Shown here: piece after piece, positions 37,014-45,408 of the stretch
Layout of the letters: the number at the start of each line of letters is the position of its first letter
How positions within the stretch are numbered: the first letter of the stretch is position 1
Origin: Salinimonas chungwhensis DSM 16280
GTDB taxonomy: Bacteria; Pseudomonadota; Gammaproteobacteria; Enterobacterales; Alteromonadaceae
Direction of reading: 5' to 3'
Assembly (NCBI RefSeq): GCF_000378185.1
Contig: NZ_KB899388.1
Coordinates: 43,335 to 107,334, forward strand
DNA: 64,000 nucleotides
Translations under genes and position numbers: made by a program
The notes under the pieces: generated by a model
What the model was told of the DNA's origin: nothing
Databases searched by the model: none
Seen by the model: only the letters and a program-made list of their open reading frames with translations

Positions 37014-38297
37014 GTGCAAAACAAAGTTCTTATTATTGAAGACAGCCGAACGGCGATAAATATCGTCGTTAAACTGGTGGAACAGGCAGATCTTGTGCCC
37101 GTGGTGTCGCAATCGCTGACAGAAGCAAACCACCTGTTTATGCAGTCCCCCCCGGAAGACTACCTTTGCGCCATTGTCGATTACAATCTACCGGATGCCC
37201 CAAACGGCCAGGCGATTGATTTTTGTCTGGATAGCATTCTGCCGACCATTGTTGTTACTGCCCGTATGGATAAGGGCACGCGGGACGATGTGTTGCGTCG
37301 TGAAGTTGTCGACTATATTCCCAAAGAAAATACCCAGACCTACGATTATCTGGCGAGGCTATTAAAGCGTCTGGAAAAAAATAAGCAAATAGGCATTGTC
37401 GTGGCTGGTCAGTCTCGGACAGCGGCAGTAAGGATGACATCGTTATTACGACGGCATAATTTTATTACCTATGAAGCCAATAGCGCTGAGCGCACTTATC
37501 AACTGGTGCGTGAAAATCCTGAAATACGCCTCGTGATCACCGGCACCGACTTTGATGATGTAAAAAGCACCACCATAATTTCCAATCTTCGCATGGATTA
37601 CGCTAAAGAACGCCTGGCTATCATCAGTGTTAATACTCAGGAAGCACAACTCAGCTCTGCTCGCTTTATCAAATCCGGCGCTAACGATTTTCTGTTAACA
37701 CCCTATTGCCATGAAGAATTTCTGTGTCGAATTACCCAGAATATCGAGCTTATTGAGAATGTTGAAGCCCTTACTGCTATGGCGAATTCAGACTTTCTAA
37801 CCGGATTATTCAACCGTCGTTATTTTCTCAATAAGCTATCCGGACTGGCAGTCCAGCGTGGTAAACGTTATGCGCTTGCGGTGATTGATTTAGACAATTT
37901 CAAACAGGTTAACGATACCTTCGGTCACGAAAATGGCGATGTAGTGCTGGTTCATACTGCTTTACTGCTACGCCAGCATTTTGCCGATGCTGTCATCGCC
38001 CGATTTGGTGGCGAAGAGTTTTGCGTGTTTATGGCGGACACTGATGCGCAGACTGCGGTAGATCGAATGGAATCATTTCGCGTCAAAGTCTCTCAGCAAC
38101 CGGTTACTATCAGCCAGACAAGCATCAATATCAGTATCAGTGCCGGCTTGCTTACCGCTCCTGCCAGCTCACTGGTCAACAGTATATCCCGGGCTGACAA
38201 ACTGCTGTATCAGGCAAAAAACGCCGGCCGCAATCGTATTGTATCGGACATCGCGTTTAGTCGAGCGTTAGAAAGAGCGAGTCAGAAAACACCCTGA
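37014..38297 (+). CDS. Diguanylate cyclase response regulator (REC-REC-GGDEF)
   Basis: A 427-residue protein. The GTG start, giving MQNKVLIIEDSRT, has a GGGGA site 8 bases upstream; an ATG five codons earlier lacks one. Two receiver-like domains are present: residues 1-120 with the phosphoacceptor Asp in VDYNLPDAPNG, and about 125-245 with Asp in TGTDFDD. The C-terminal GGDEF domain has RFGGEEFCVF, an active-site variant, and no clear RxxD inhibitory site. It makes cyclic di-GMP when phosphorylated. No histidine kinase gene lies nearby. Confidence 0.93.
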   Translation: MQNKVLIIEDSRTAINIVVKLVEQADLVPVVSQSLTEANHLFMQSPPEDYLCAIVDYNLPDAPNGQAIDFCLDSILPTIVVTARMDKGTRDDVLRREVVDYIPKENTQTYDYLARLLKRLEKNKQIGIVVAGQSRTAAVRMTSLLRRHNFITYEANSAERTYQLVRENPEIRLVITGTDFDDVKSTTIISNLRMDYAKERLAIISVNTQEAQLSSARFIKSGANDFLLTPYCHEEFLCRITQNIELIENVEALTAMANSDFLTGLFNRRYFLNKLSGLAVQRGKRYALAVIDLDNFKQVNDTFGHENGDVVLVHTALLLRQHFADAVIARFGGEEFCVFMADTDAQTAVDRMESFRVKVSQQPVTISQTSINISISAGLLTAPASSLVNSISRADKLLYQAKNAGRNRIVSDIAFSRALERASQKTP

Positions 38298-38311
38298 TTT
38301 TCTCTGCCGGG

Positions 38312-39223
38312 TCAAACCGCCCTGGCCCGGCGGGCTGTGCGATAAGCTTTCAGCGAATCGACACTAAACAATACCAGCGCAGCCCATACAAATGCGAACG
38401 TAATCAGTCGGGCAGGTTCCAGTGGCTCATTGTACAAATACACCGCCAGTAAAAACATCAGTGACGGGCCGATATATTGGAAAAAACCCAGGGTTGAATA
38501 CATCAGCCGTCGCGCCGCTGCCGTAAAACACAATAATGGCGCGGTGGTAACTATCCCCGCCGCCACGAGTAATACGTTCAGCGTTACCGTATTGTTGAGC
38601 ATGTTAGAATAAGAAGAACCAAACCACACCCAGTAACCAACAGCCAGCGGTAACAGCATCAGCGTTTCAATAAATAACCCGGGTAGTGAATCTACAGCAA
38701 CCTGTTTTCGTAATAACCCGTAGACACCAAATGTACCGGCTAATACCAGTGCCACCCAGGGTAAATAACCATGGGCAAATACCAACACGCTTACTCCCAC
38801 CACAGCCAGAATTACTGCTACACGTTGCATTGGTCTGAGCTTTTCACCCAGAAACATTCGCCCTAAAAACACATTGAGCAGCGGGTTGATGTAATAGCCG
38901 AGACTGGCATCCAGCAGATGATTGTTATTAATGGCCCAAATAAATAGCAACCAGTTCCCCCCGAGCAGCAAACCGGCCACTGCCAGTGTTTTTAATACTT
39001 TTGAGGAATAAAATGCCAACCTGACTTTATTCCACTGGCGGGTAACACCCAGTAGCACTATAAGTACCAGTACCGACCACACTACCCGGTGCACCAGAAT
39101 CTCCAGTGCAGGCATAACCTGCAGTTGCTTAAAATAAAGCGGCGCTATTCCCCACATTGAATAAGCGGCAATAGCGCAGAATACGCCCGTCTGTGTGCGT
39201 TTTGCATCAGCCTCTGTATGCAT
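38312..39223 (-). CDS. rarD: RarD/EamA-family transporter
   Basis: A 303-residue membrane protein with ten hydrophobic segments. The N-terminus GVFCAIAAYSMWGIAPLYFK and HRVVWSVLVLIVLL match RarD (YddG/EamA superfamily). Substrate is not established; relatives export amino acids or drugs. The convergent diguanylate cyclase ends 14 bases away and mgtE lies 91 bases upstream on the same strand. Confidence 0.9.
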   Translation of the reverse strand: MHTEADAKRTQTGVFCAIAAYSMWGIAPLYFKQLQVMPALEILVHRVVWSVLVLIVLLGVTRQWNKVRLAFYSSKVLKTLAVAGLLLGGNWLLFIWAINNNHLLDASLGYYINPLLNVFLGRMFLGEKLRPMQRVAVILAVVGVSVLVFAHGYLPWVALVLAGTFGVYGLLRKQVAVDSLPGLFIETLMLLPLAVGYWVWFGSSYSNMLNNTVTLNVLLVAAGIVTTAPLLCFTAAARRLMYSTLGFFQYIGPSLMFLLAVYLYNEPLEPARLITFAFVWAALVLFSVDSLKAYRTARRARAV

Positions 39224-39314
39224 AGCGTAAAATACCTGTGCGGTTGGGACACCGCGCAGTGTTAGGTAAAACGCGGCATAAAATTCAGGAAAGTAGTAGC
39301 AGGCTGCAAGTCTA

Positions 39315-40652
39315 TTACAGCAGAAGCAACGTGCCTAGCCCCAGGAAGGCCACAAAACCGACAATGTCAGTGACTGTGGTCAGAATAACTGAGCCGGATA
39401 GCGCCGGGTCGATCTTCAGTTTGTCCAGAATAACCGGGACAAATACGCCGGCAATGGCAGCGGCGACAATGTTGAATAAAATGGCCAGGCAAATGACCAC
39501 GCCGATAAGCACATCGGTAAACCAGAAGTATGCGACTATACCGATAACCACCGCCCAGATGACCCCATTAACGCCGCCTACCTTCAGTTCCTTTATCATT
39601 AATGCCCTAACGTTGGCATTAGTGACCTGCCCGAGGGCGAGCCCACGCACAATCAGTGTCAGCGTCTGACTACCGGCGATCCCCCCCATGCTGGCAACAA
39701 CGGGCATTAATACTGCCAACGCTACCACTTGTTGCAATGTCGCCTCAAACAATCCAATAAACCACGAGGCCAGAAACGCGGTAAGTAAATTGATGCCCAG
39801 CCATACCGCACGATTACGGGCACTTTTGGCTACCGGCGAGAATAAATCCTCATCTTCATCCATCCCGGCTGTAGCCATTACCTGCCGCTCGTAAAATTCA
39901 TTAATCAGTTCGCCGGCAGAAGTAATATCCAGCCGCCCCAGCAATTTATTATTTTCATCTACCACCGGTAATGCGGCAAATCCAGAGCGCTGAACCTGTA
40001 GGGAGGCATTCGTTGACTCATCTGACCCCTTTAAGACCGAAATATTGTCTTCAATTAATTCCACCAGCGGCACATGTTCAGGGGCGCCAAATAGCCGAGT
40101 TAGTTTAACGGCTGCGGAAAACTGCCCGGAACGGTTGACCAGAAAAATGGTATCGCAATGCATGGGCACATTACGTCGAATCAAACGTAAACCATCTCTG
40201 ACTTTGGCATTCAAAGGAAGTACCAGCAGATCGTGAATCAGCCAGTGGCCCACCTGGTCATCATTATACTGCGTGGCTTCCCGGAAAAAGAGCTGTTGCT
40301 GCGCATCCAGTTCGGCGTAAGCCAGATCCACCAGCCGGTTAGGCAGCGAGTCCATGAGTTCGAGTAACTCTTCGGCTTCAATGTCAGAAAACAGGGCGGA
40401 CCACTCGTGCTCTTCTGTCGCATCAATAAGAATTTCGCGCGGGTCAGAGCGCATCTCGACGAGCACATCGAGCTTGCGTTCGCTAGGCAGGTCCTGCCAT
40501 AACGAAAGACGCGGATCGACGGGGACAGATTCAAGTAGCGTGGCGACAGCCACATCATCGTGAGAGGCAATGGCATCAAGCACCGCACTGGTATCTTCAG
40601 TGTTATTTTCAGATACGATTTCCTGGATAAGATCCGGTAATGGTTCGGCCAC
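39315..40652 (-). CDS. mgtE: Magnesium transporter MgtE
   Basis: A 445-residue MgtE. An N-terminal helical domain (residues 1-130) is followed by two CBS modules (about 130-255) and five membrane helices. PVVASMGGIAGSQTLTLIVRG matches the pore-lining segment. It starts with GTG and has an AAGGAG site. It moves Mg2+ (or Co2+) inwards and is gated by cytoplasmic Mg2+. I see no M-box riboswitch upstream; a short GGATCCAC direct repeat lies at 40721-40741. Confidence 0.95.
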   Translation of the reverse strand: MAEPLPDLIQEIVSENNTEDTSAVLDAIASHDDVAVATLLESVPVDPRLSLWQDLPSERKLDVLVEMRSDPREILIDATEEHEWSALFSDIEAEELLELMDSLPNRLVDLAYAELDAQQQLFFREATQYNDDQVGHWLIHDLLVLPLNAKVRDGLRLIRRNVPMHCDTIFLVNRSGQFSAAVKLTRLFGAPEHVPLVELIEDNISVLKGSDESTNASLQVQRSGFAALPVVDENNKLLGRLDITSAGELINEFYERQVMATAGMDEDEDLFSPVAKSARNRAVWLGINLLTAFLASWFIGLFEATLQQVVALAVLMPVVASMGGIAGSQTLTLIVRGLALGQVTNANVRALMIKELKVGGVNGVIWAVVIGIVAYFWFTDVLIGVVICLAILFNIVAAAIAGVFVPVILDKLKIDPALSGSVILTTVTDIVGFVAFLGLGTLLLL

Positions 40653-40856
40653 GTCATGCTCCTTGGTGAATACTGCCCGGGACGTTTGTGCTTTTTACAA
40701 CGCCCCTGATAAAAACGTAAGGATCCACTTACCGGATCCACGCCTTTGACAATTGCCATCATAAGCTAAAAGAATAACAGGCACTTAGCCTAACGCCGAA
40801 AAGAAATTTTCATTTACCCGTGAAGCGAAAGCAGAAAATGCGTAAAATCCCCAGCG

Positions 40857-42701
40857 ATGACGATAACTTCCCCCCAGACTGAACCTGCACAGTTGTGTGA
40901 CCCGGACGCTCAGACAATTCTTGAGCGGGTTTTCGGTTACGCAACATTTCGCACCGGCCAGCAAGCAGTGATTGATAAAATCATCGATGGTCAGGATACA
41001 TTAGTACTGCTGCCTACCGGTGGTGGCAAATCATTGTGTTATCAGATACCCGCAATGGTTCGCCCGGGTACAGGTATTGTGGTGTCGCCATTGATTTCAC
41101 TTATGCAGGATCAGGTGGAGCAACTCCATGCTTTAGGCGTAAAAGCTGCTTACCTGAATTCCAGTCTTGACCATGAAATGCAGCAGCGCATTCAGACGGC
41201 ACTGTTAAACAACGAATATGACCTGCTGTATGTCTCGCCTGAGCGTTTGCTGCAACCCTACTTTCAGAATCTTTTGCAACAGCTCGAGGTGTCGTTGTTT
41301 GCTGTTGATGAGGCACATTGTGTCAGCCACTGGGGCCATGACTTCAGAATGGATTATCGCTTACTGGGAAGGCTGAAAAATCGCTACCCTGATATCCCCG
41401 TGGTAGGTCTGACCGCTACCGCTGACGCGGCGACTCAGGCAGATATTCTGGTCCAGCTTAACCTTAAAAGCCCGTTTGTATTTAAAGGCAGTTTTGACCG
41501 GCCCAATATACGATATCGGGTCATGTCGAAATATAAAGGGTTTGAACAGGTGCTGGAGTACGTTAAACAACAGGATGGCAATAGCGGCATAATTTACTGT
41601 AACAGCCGGGCCAAGGTTGATGATTTATACGCCAAACTTCATCGTGCAGGTATCAGTAGCGCAGCTTATCATGCCGGAATGGATGCCGATGAACGCGAGT
41701 ATGTGCAGCGCCGGTTTTTAAACGATCAGGTCGATATCGTGGTGGCCACCGTCGCGTTTGGTATGGGCATAAACAAGTCCAATGTGCGCTTTGTAGTGCA
41801 TCACGATGTGCCCCGCAGTATTGAAAGTTACTACCAGGAGACCGGCCGGGCGGGGCGTGATGGCCTGGACGCTGAGGCTTTATTGCTGTTTGACGAAAAA
41901 GATGCCGCACGGGTTAAACAGTGGATAGAACAAGGCGATAAACCCGAGCGCAATCAGGTGGAGATTCAGAAGTTTGCCGCCATGGAAGCTTTTGCAGAGG
42001 CGCAAACCTGCCGCCGTCAGGTATTACTTAACTATTTTTCCCAGTTTAGTGACGAGGCCTGCGGCAACTGTGATATTTGTCTTGACCCGCCCAAGCTTAT
42101 TGACGGCCTTGTTATCAGCCAAAAAGTACTCTCCTGCATCTTGCGTCTGGAGCAGCAGGCAGCTACCCAATATGTCATCGACGTACTTAAGGGTAAGCAA
42201 CTCCGTCGCATTAATGAAAATGGTCATCAGGATTTATCGGTATATGGCATTGGCAAAGATGAATCCGACAGTTACTGGCACAATATTATGAATCAGCTTA
42301 TCCACCAGGGTCTGGTGCGGGTTGATCTTACTGCTGGCGCGGCATTGCGCCTTACCGAAGCGGCCCGCCCGGTACTAAAAGGCGATGTGGCGGTGAAATT
42401 AGCCGTTCCCCGGCTGACTTTCAAGGCCGACAAGAAATCTAAAAATACGCCGGCGATCTACGATAAAGCCCTGTTCAAACGGCTCAAGCACCTGCGTAAA
42501 TCACTTGCTCAGGATCATGGCGTACCGCCCTACGTAATTTTCTCCGATGCGACATTGGCAGATATGGCAGCAAAAACACCCACCACCAGAAATGATATGC
42601 TGGATGTCAGCGGTGTAGGCCGCACAAAAATGGAGCGTTACGGCCAGGCGTTTTTGCAACTCATTCTGGATTATCTGGACAGTGCCGTTAATAACGCCTG
42701 A
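40857..42701 (+). CDS. recQ: ATP-dependent DNA helicase RecQ
   Basis: A 614-residue RecQ. Motif I is [14 protein letters not shown], motif II is [14 protein letters not shown], and motif VI lies in [10 protein letters not shown]. The RQC zinc site has [10 protein letters not shown] and CGNCDIC. An HRDC domain forms the C-terminus (about 530-605). The length and layout match E. coli RecQ. It unwinds DNA at recombination intermediates. The ribosome site is weak. The stop codon lies in a 16-base palindrome shared with the convergent GST. Confidence 0.97.
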   Translation: MTITSPQTEPAQLCDPDAQTILERVFGYATFRTGQQAVIDKIIDGQDTLVLLPTGGGKSLCYQIPAMVRPGTGIVVSPLISLMQDQVEQLHALGVKAAYLNSSLDHEMQQRIQTALLNNEYDLLYVSPERLLQPYFQNLLQQLEVSLFAVDEAHCVSHWGHDFRMDYRLLGRLKNRYPDIPVVGLTATADAATQADILVQLNLKSPFVFKGSFDRPNIRYRVMSKYKGFEQVLEYVKQQDGNSGIIYCNSRAKVDDLYAKLHRAGISSAAYHAGMDADEREYVQRRFLNDQVDIVVATVAFGMGINKSNVRFVVHHDVPRSIESYYQETGRAGRDGLDAEALLLFDEKDAARVKQWIEQGDKPERNQVEIQKFAAMEAFAEAQTCRRQVLLNYFSQFSDEACGNCDICLDPPKLIDGLVISQKVLSCILRLEQQAATQYVIDVLKGKQLRRINENGHQDLSVYGIGKDESDSYWHNIMNQLIHQGLVRVDLTAGAALRLTEAARPVLKGDVAVKLAVPRLTFKADKKSKNTPAIYDKALFKRLKHLRKSLAQDHGVPPYVIFSDATLADMAAKTPTTRNDMLDVSGVGRTKMERYGQAFLQLILDYLDSAVNNA

Positions 42702-42709
42702 TCAGGCGT
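42694..42709. repeat. 16-base palindrome across two facing stop codons
   Basis: ACGCCTGATCAGGCGT is a perfect palindrome. It encodes the last Ala codon and TGA of recQ on one strand and the last Ala codon and TGA of the GST gene on the other. No T run follows on either side. Confidence 0.9.
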
Positions 42710-43364
42710 AATCGTATTCGCCGCCCTTTTCCAGCGCACGTTTGTAAGCTTCACGACTATGGATACGTTTTACGTAGGCGTTGATGGCTGTCCATTTACT
42801 GGCATTTTCGCGAGCAACCAGCGCTTCCAGCGGAAAACTCATTTGCACATCAGCAGCACTTGGACCATCCCCCACCAGCCAGTCACGCTTGGATAAGCAG
42901 GACTCCACATAGCGCAGACTCTGTTCCAGATTAGGGCCATAGTAGCTGTCGATAATGGCATCCAAAATCTTTTTGGCCAGGGGTCTGATCAGCGTCGGAC
43001 TTTTCTGTTTGGCTTTTTTAAATACCAGGCTTGCCACCAACGGTGGCATCAGCGATCCTTCAGCAAAGTGTAGCCAGAACAGATATTCCTGATAATCAGT
43101 ATCGTTATCAGGCACCGTAAACGTTCCTGCTCCATGCCGACTGATCAGATATTCCACAATCGCCCCTGATTCAGCCAGTTTGCCATTTTCAAGTTCCAGC
43201 ACCGGAGAGCGTCCCAGCGGATGCACCGCTTTAAGCGCATTAGGTGCAAGGTTAGTTTCAGGGTCTCGCTCATAGCGCTCAATTTTATAAGGCACTTCCA
43301 GCTCTTCTAACAGCCACAGAATGCGTTGTGAACGCGAGTTGTTTAAATGATGGACGGTGAGCAT
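42702..43364 (-). CDS. Glutathione S-transferase-like protein
   Basis: A 220-residue GST. The N-terminal thioredoxin-like domain has VHHLNNSRSQRILWLLEELEVPY, LGRSPVLELENGKLAESGAI, and the C-terminal helical domain starts near residue 90. The Ser at position 10-12 could activate glutathione. These proteins conjugate or reduce electrophiles with glutathione. A GAGGG site precedes the ATG. It ends exactly where recQ ends on the other strand. Confidence 0.92.
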   Translation of the reverse strand: MLTVHHLNNSRSQRILWLLEELEVPYKIERYERDPETNLAPNALKAVHPLGRSPVLELENGKLAESGAIVEYLISRHGAGTFTVPDNDTDYQEYLFWLHFAEGSLMPPLVASLVFKKAKQKSPTLIRPLAKKILDAIIDSYYGPNLEQSLRYVESCLSKRDWLVGDGPSAADVQMSFPLEALVARENASKWTAINAYVKRIHSREAYKRALEKGGEYDYA

Positions 43365-43544
43365 AATTCCCTCGATACAGTGGTAGTGTTTAAATAAGGA
43401 TATAACTGTGCGTTGTGCCGGTTATTTTATGTTTTTGATATATACGCCCGGCGCACAGGTCAGATTACCTGCATATAGTGCTTTTATCGAGCCAGGCGTT
43501 TTGGTAGCTTAACCTGATTATCTTTTAGAGGCTGAGGAAAACGT

Positions 43545-44981
43545 GTGAAACTCACACACTTATATGCCACAGAGCTGAACGAGACGGTGACCCAGGTCTA
43601 CCCGGATTTGCCAGAAGATTTGCAATTGAAACTGGTCAATCATCCTCATGCCCGGGAGTTATCACTACCGCAAGATTGGTGGAGTGACAATACCCTGGTC
43701 CGGCTGCTGAAAGATACAGAATTTTGTCTCAGTCGTCAGGCGGTGGCGCAAAAGTATGGCGGCTACCAGTTTGGTCATTGGAACCCCCTGCTGGGCGATG
43801 GCCGCGGCCTGTTGCTTGGCGAGGTTGAGAACCAGACGCACCAGCGTATCGACCTGCACCTTAAAGGTGCCGGGCAGACCCCCTATTCACGCCAGGGTGA
43901 TGGCCGGGCCGTGTTGCGCTCTACCCTGCGAGAATATATTGGCTCAGAAGCTCTGTTTCATTTAGGCATCCCCTCTTCCCGCGCCCTGTGTTTATTCGAC
44001 AGCACTGAGACTGTTTTGCGCGAAATGCCGGAAACCGCCGCCATGATGATTCGAACCGCCCCCAGTCATTTGCGGTTCGGCCACTTTGAGTATTATTATC
44101 ACAGTGGCGATAGTGCCAACCTAACCCGACTTTTTGAGCACACCTTTATCCATCATTTCCCTGAGGTGCTGTCTCAGGCTAACCCGCACCAGGCTTTGTT
44201 AAAAGCGATTGTATTGCGCACCGCACGTATGGTGGCACTCTGGCAGGCTTACGGATTTGTCCATGGTGTCATGAATACAGATAATATGTCGGTGCATGGC
44301 ATCACGTTCGACTTCGGCCCCTATGCCTTCATAGACAATTTTGTCAGCAATGCAGTGTTTAATCATACTGATCACCAGGGCAGATATGCATTTGATCAGC
44401 AACCAGGGGTGGCTCTGTGGAATCTTAACGCGCTGGCGCAGGCTTTTTCCGGTTATTGCAGTACAGACGAACTGAAACAGACCCTGATGCTGTTTGAACC
44501 GACGTTTATGTCTTGTTACCAGCAGCTTATGGCCACGCGGCTGGGATTTAGCGAGAGCAATGAACAATCACTTGCGCTGGTCAACGGTTTCCTGTCCATG
44601 CTTGCGAATCAGCAGCGGGATTATCATAAATTATTCAGAAAACTCAGTGGTCAGGATCTTCACCAAAAAGAGTCTGCAATGCGCGATGATTTTATTGACC
44701 GTAGCGAGTTTGATAGCTGGTGGCAGCAATACCGGCACTACCGATTGGCCAGCGGCGATCCTTCTGCACAGTCGGCACTGATGGACAGTGTTAATCCGGT
44801 TGTCGTGGCTCGCACACATCATTTGCAATATGCTATTGATGCTGCCAAAGAAGGCGACTATGCCGTAACCCGTGAGCTACTACAGGCATTACAGTCACCT
44901 TTTGATGCCAAGTGGCTAAGCACGCAATGGGCCGACGGGCCCATTGAAGAGACCGCGGTAAGTCTGTCATGCAGCAGCTAG
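43545..44981 (+). CDS. selO: Protein adenylyltransferase SelO (YdiU)
   Basis: A 478-residue pseudokinase-like enzyme of the SelO family. Typical segments are YGGYQFGHWNPLLGDGRG, LHLKGAGQTPYSRQGDGRAVLRS, and GVMNTDNMSVHG with the catalytic Asn and Asp. SelO transfers AMP from ATP to protein hydroxyls and is linked to redox stress. The C-terminus ends in CSS, with Cys where eukaryotic homologues carry selenocysteine. It starts at GTG with a GAGGA site. It overlaps the next small gene by 13 bases. Confidence 0.96.
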   Translation: MKLTHLYATELNETVTQVYPDLPEDLQLKLVNHPHARELSLPQDWWSDNTLVRLLKDTEFCLSRQAVAQKYGGYQFGHWNPLLGDGRGLLLGEVENQTHQRIDLHLKGAGQTPYSRQGDGRAVLRSTLREYIGSEALFHLGIPSSRALCLFDSTETVLREMPETAAMMIRTAPSHLRFGHFEYYYHSGDSANLTRLFEHTFIHHFPEVLSQANPHQALLKAIVLRTARMVALWQAYGFVHGVMNTDNMSVHGITFDFGPYAFIDNFVSNAVFNHTDHQGRYAFDQQPGVALWNLNALAQAFSGYCSTDELKQTLMLFEPTFMSCYQQLMATRLGFSESNEQSLALVNGFLSMLANQQRDYHKLFRKLSGQDLHQKESAMRDDFIDRSEFDSWWQQYRHYRLASGDPSAQSALMDSVNPVVVARTHHLQYAIDAAKEGDYAVTRELLQALQSPFDAKWLSTQWADGPIEETAVSLSCSS

Positions 44982-45283
44982 ATAACATAACACTAAGTGA
45001 AGCGTTAGCGCTGCATGATACGTCGGTGCAGGTTATTGTTCCGTTACCGCAAACCCCGCTAAAAGCCGAGCAGCTCGCTCGGGCGTTTACCAGCCAGTTT
45101 GGTTTTGTCGCCGGTCCGGCAGATTGGGGAGCCGATCGATATCAGGTAATGCTAAGCAAGCTGGATGATGATGAGCCATTACGGTGTATACTTTACATAG
45201 AGTGGTTGTGTGAAGCCATCTGGCTGGAGCCTACCGGCACGACAAACTTGCAGACGCTCTGGCAGGCTCTTACCACGCGCTAA
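44969..45283 (+). CDS. Small conserved-looking protein after selO, unknown function
   Basis: A 104-residue protein whose ATG lies inside the last codons of selO (13-base overlap), suggesting coupled translation. The sequence is mixed alpha/beta in character, with a WGADRYQV segment, an IEWLCEAIWLE segment and two Cys. I do not recognise it firmly; it could belong to DUF3630, but I am unsure of that name. It has no signal peptide or membrane segment. Confidence 0.6.
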   Translation: MQQLDNITLSEALALHDTSVQVIVPLPQTPLKAEQLARAFTSQFGFVAGPADWGADRYQVMLSKLDDDEPLRCILYIEWLCEAIWLEPTGTTNLQTLWQALTTR

Positions 45284-45408
45284 AAAGTCTTTTGACGATG
45301 TGCTGTTTGGTTTGTCGGGAGGATGAACGATGGGTCACAGGAGAAGCAGTGCGAATAAGGTTGGAAAAAGAGGTGCATGAAAGCCCTGCAGTGGTAATCG
45401 GGTATCGA

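Noticed and set aside
40238..40762. 174-codon minus-strand frame overlapping the 5' end of mgtE
   Set aside because: It is in another frame of mgtE, which is clearly coding; the product is Arg/Ser-rich with no domain.
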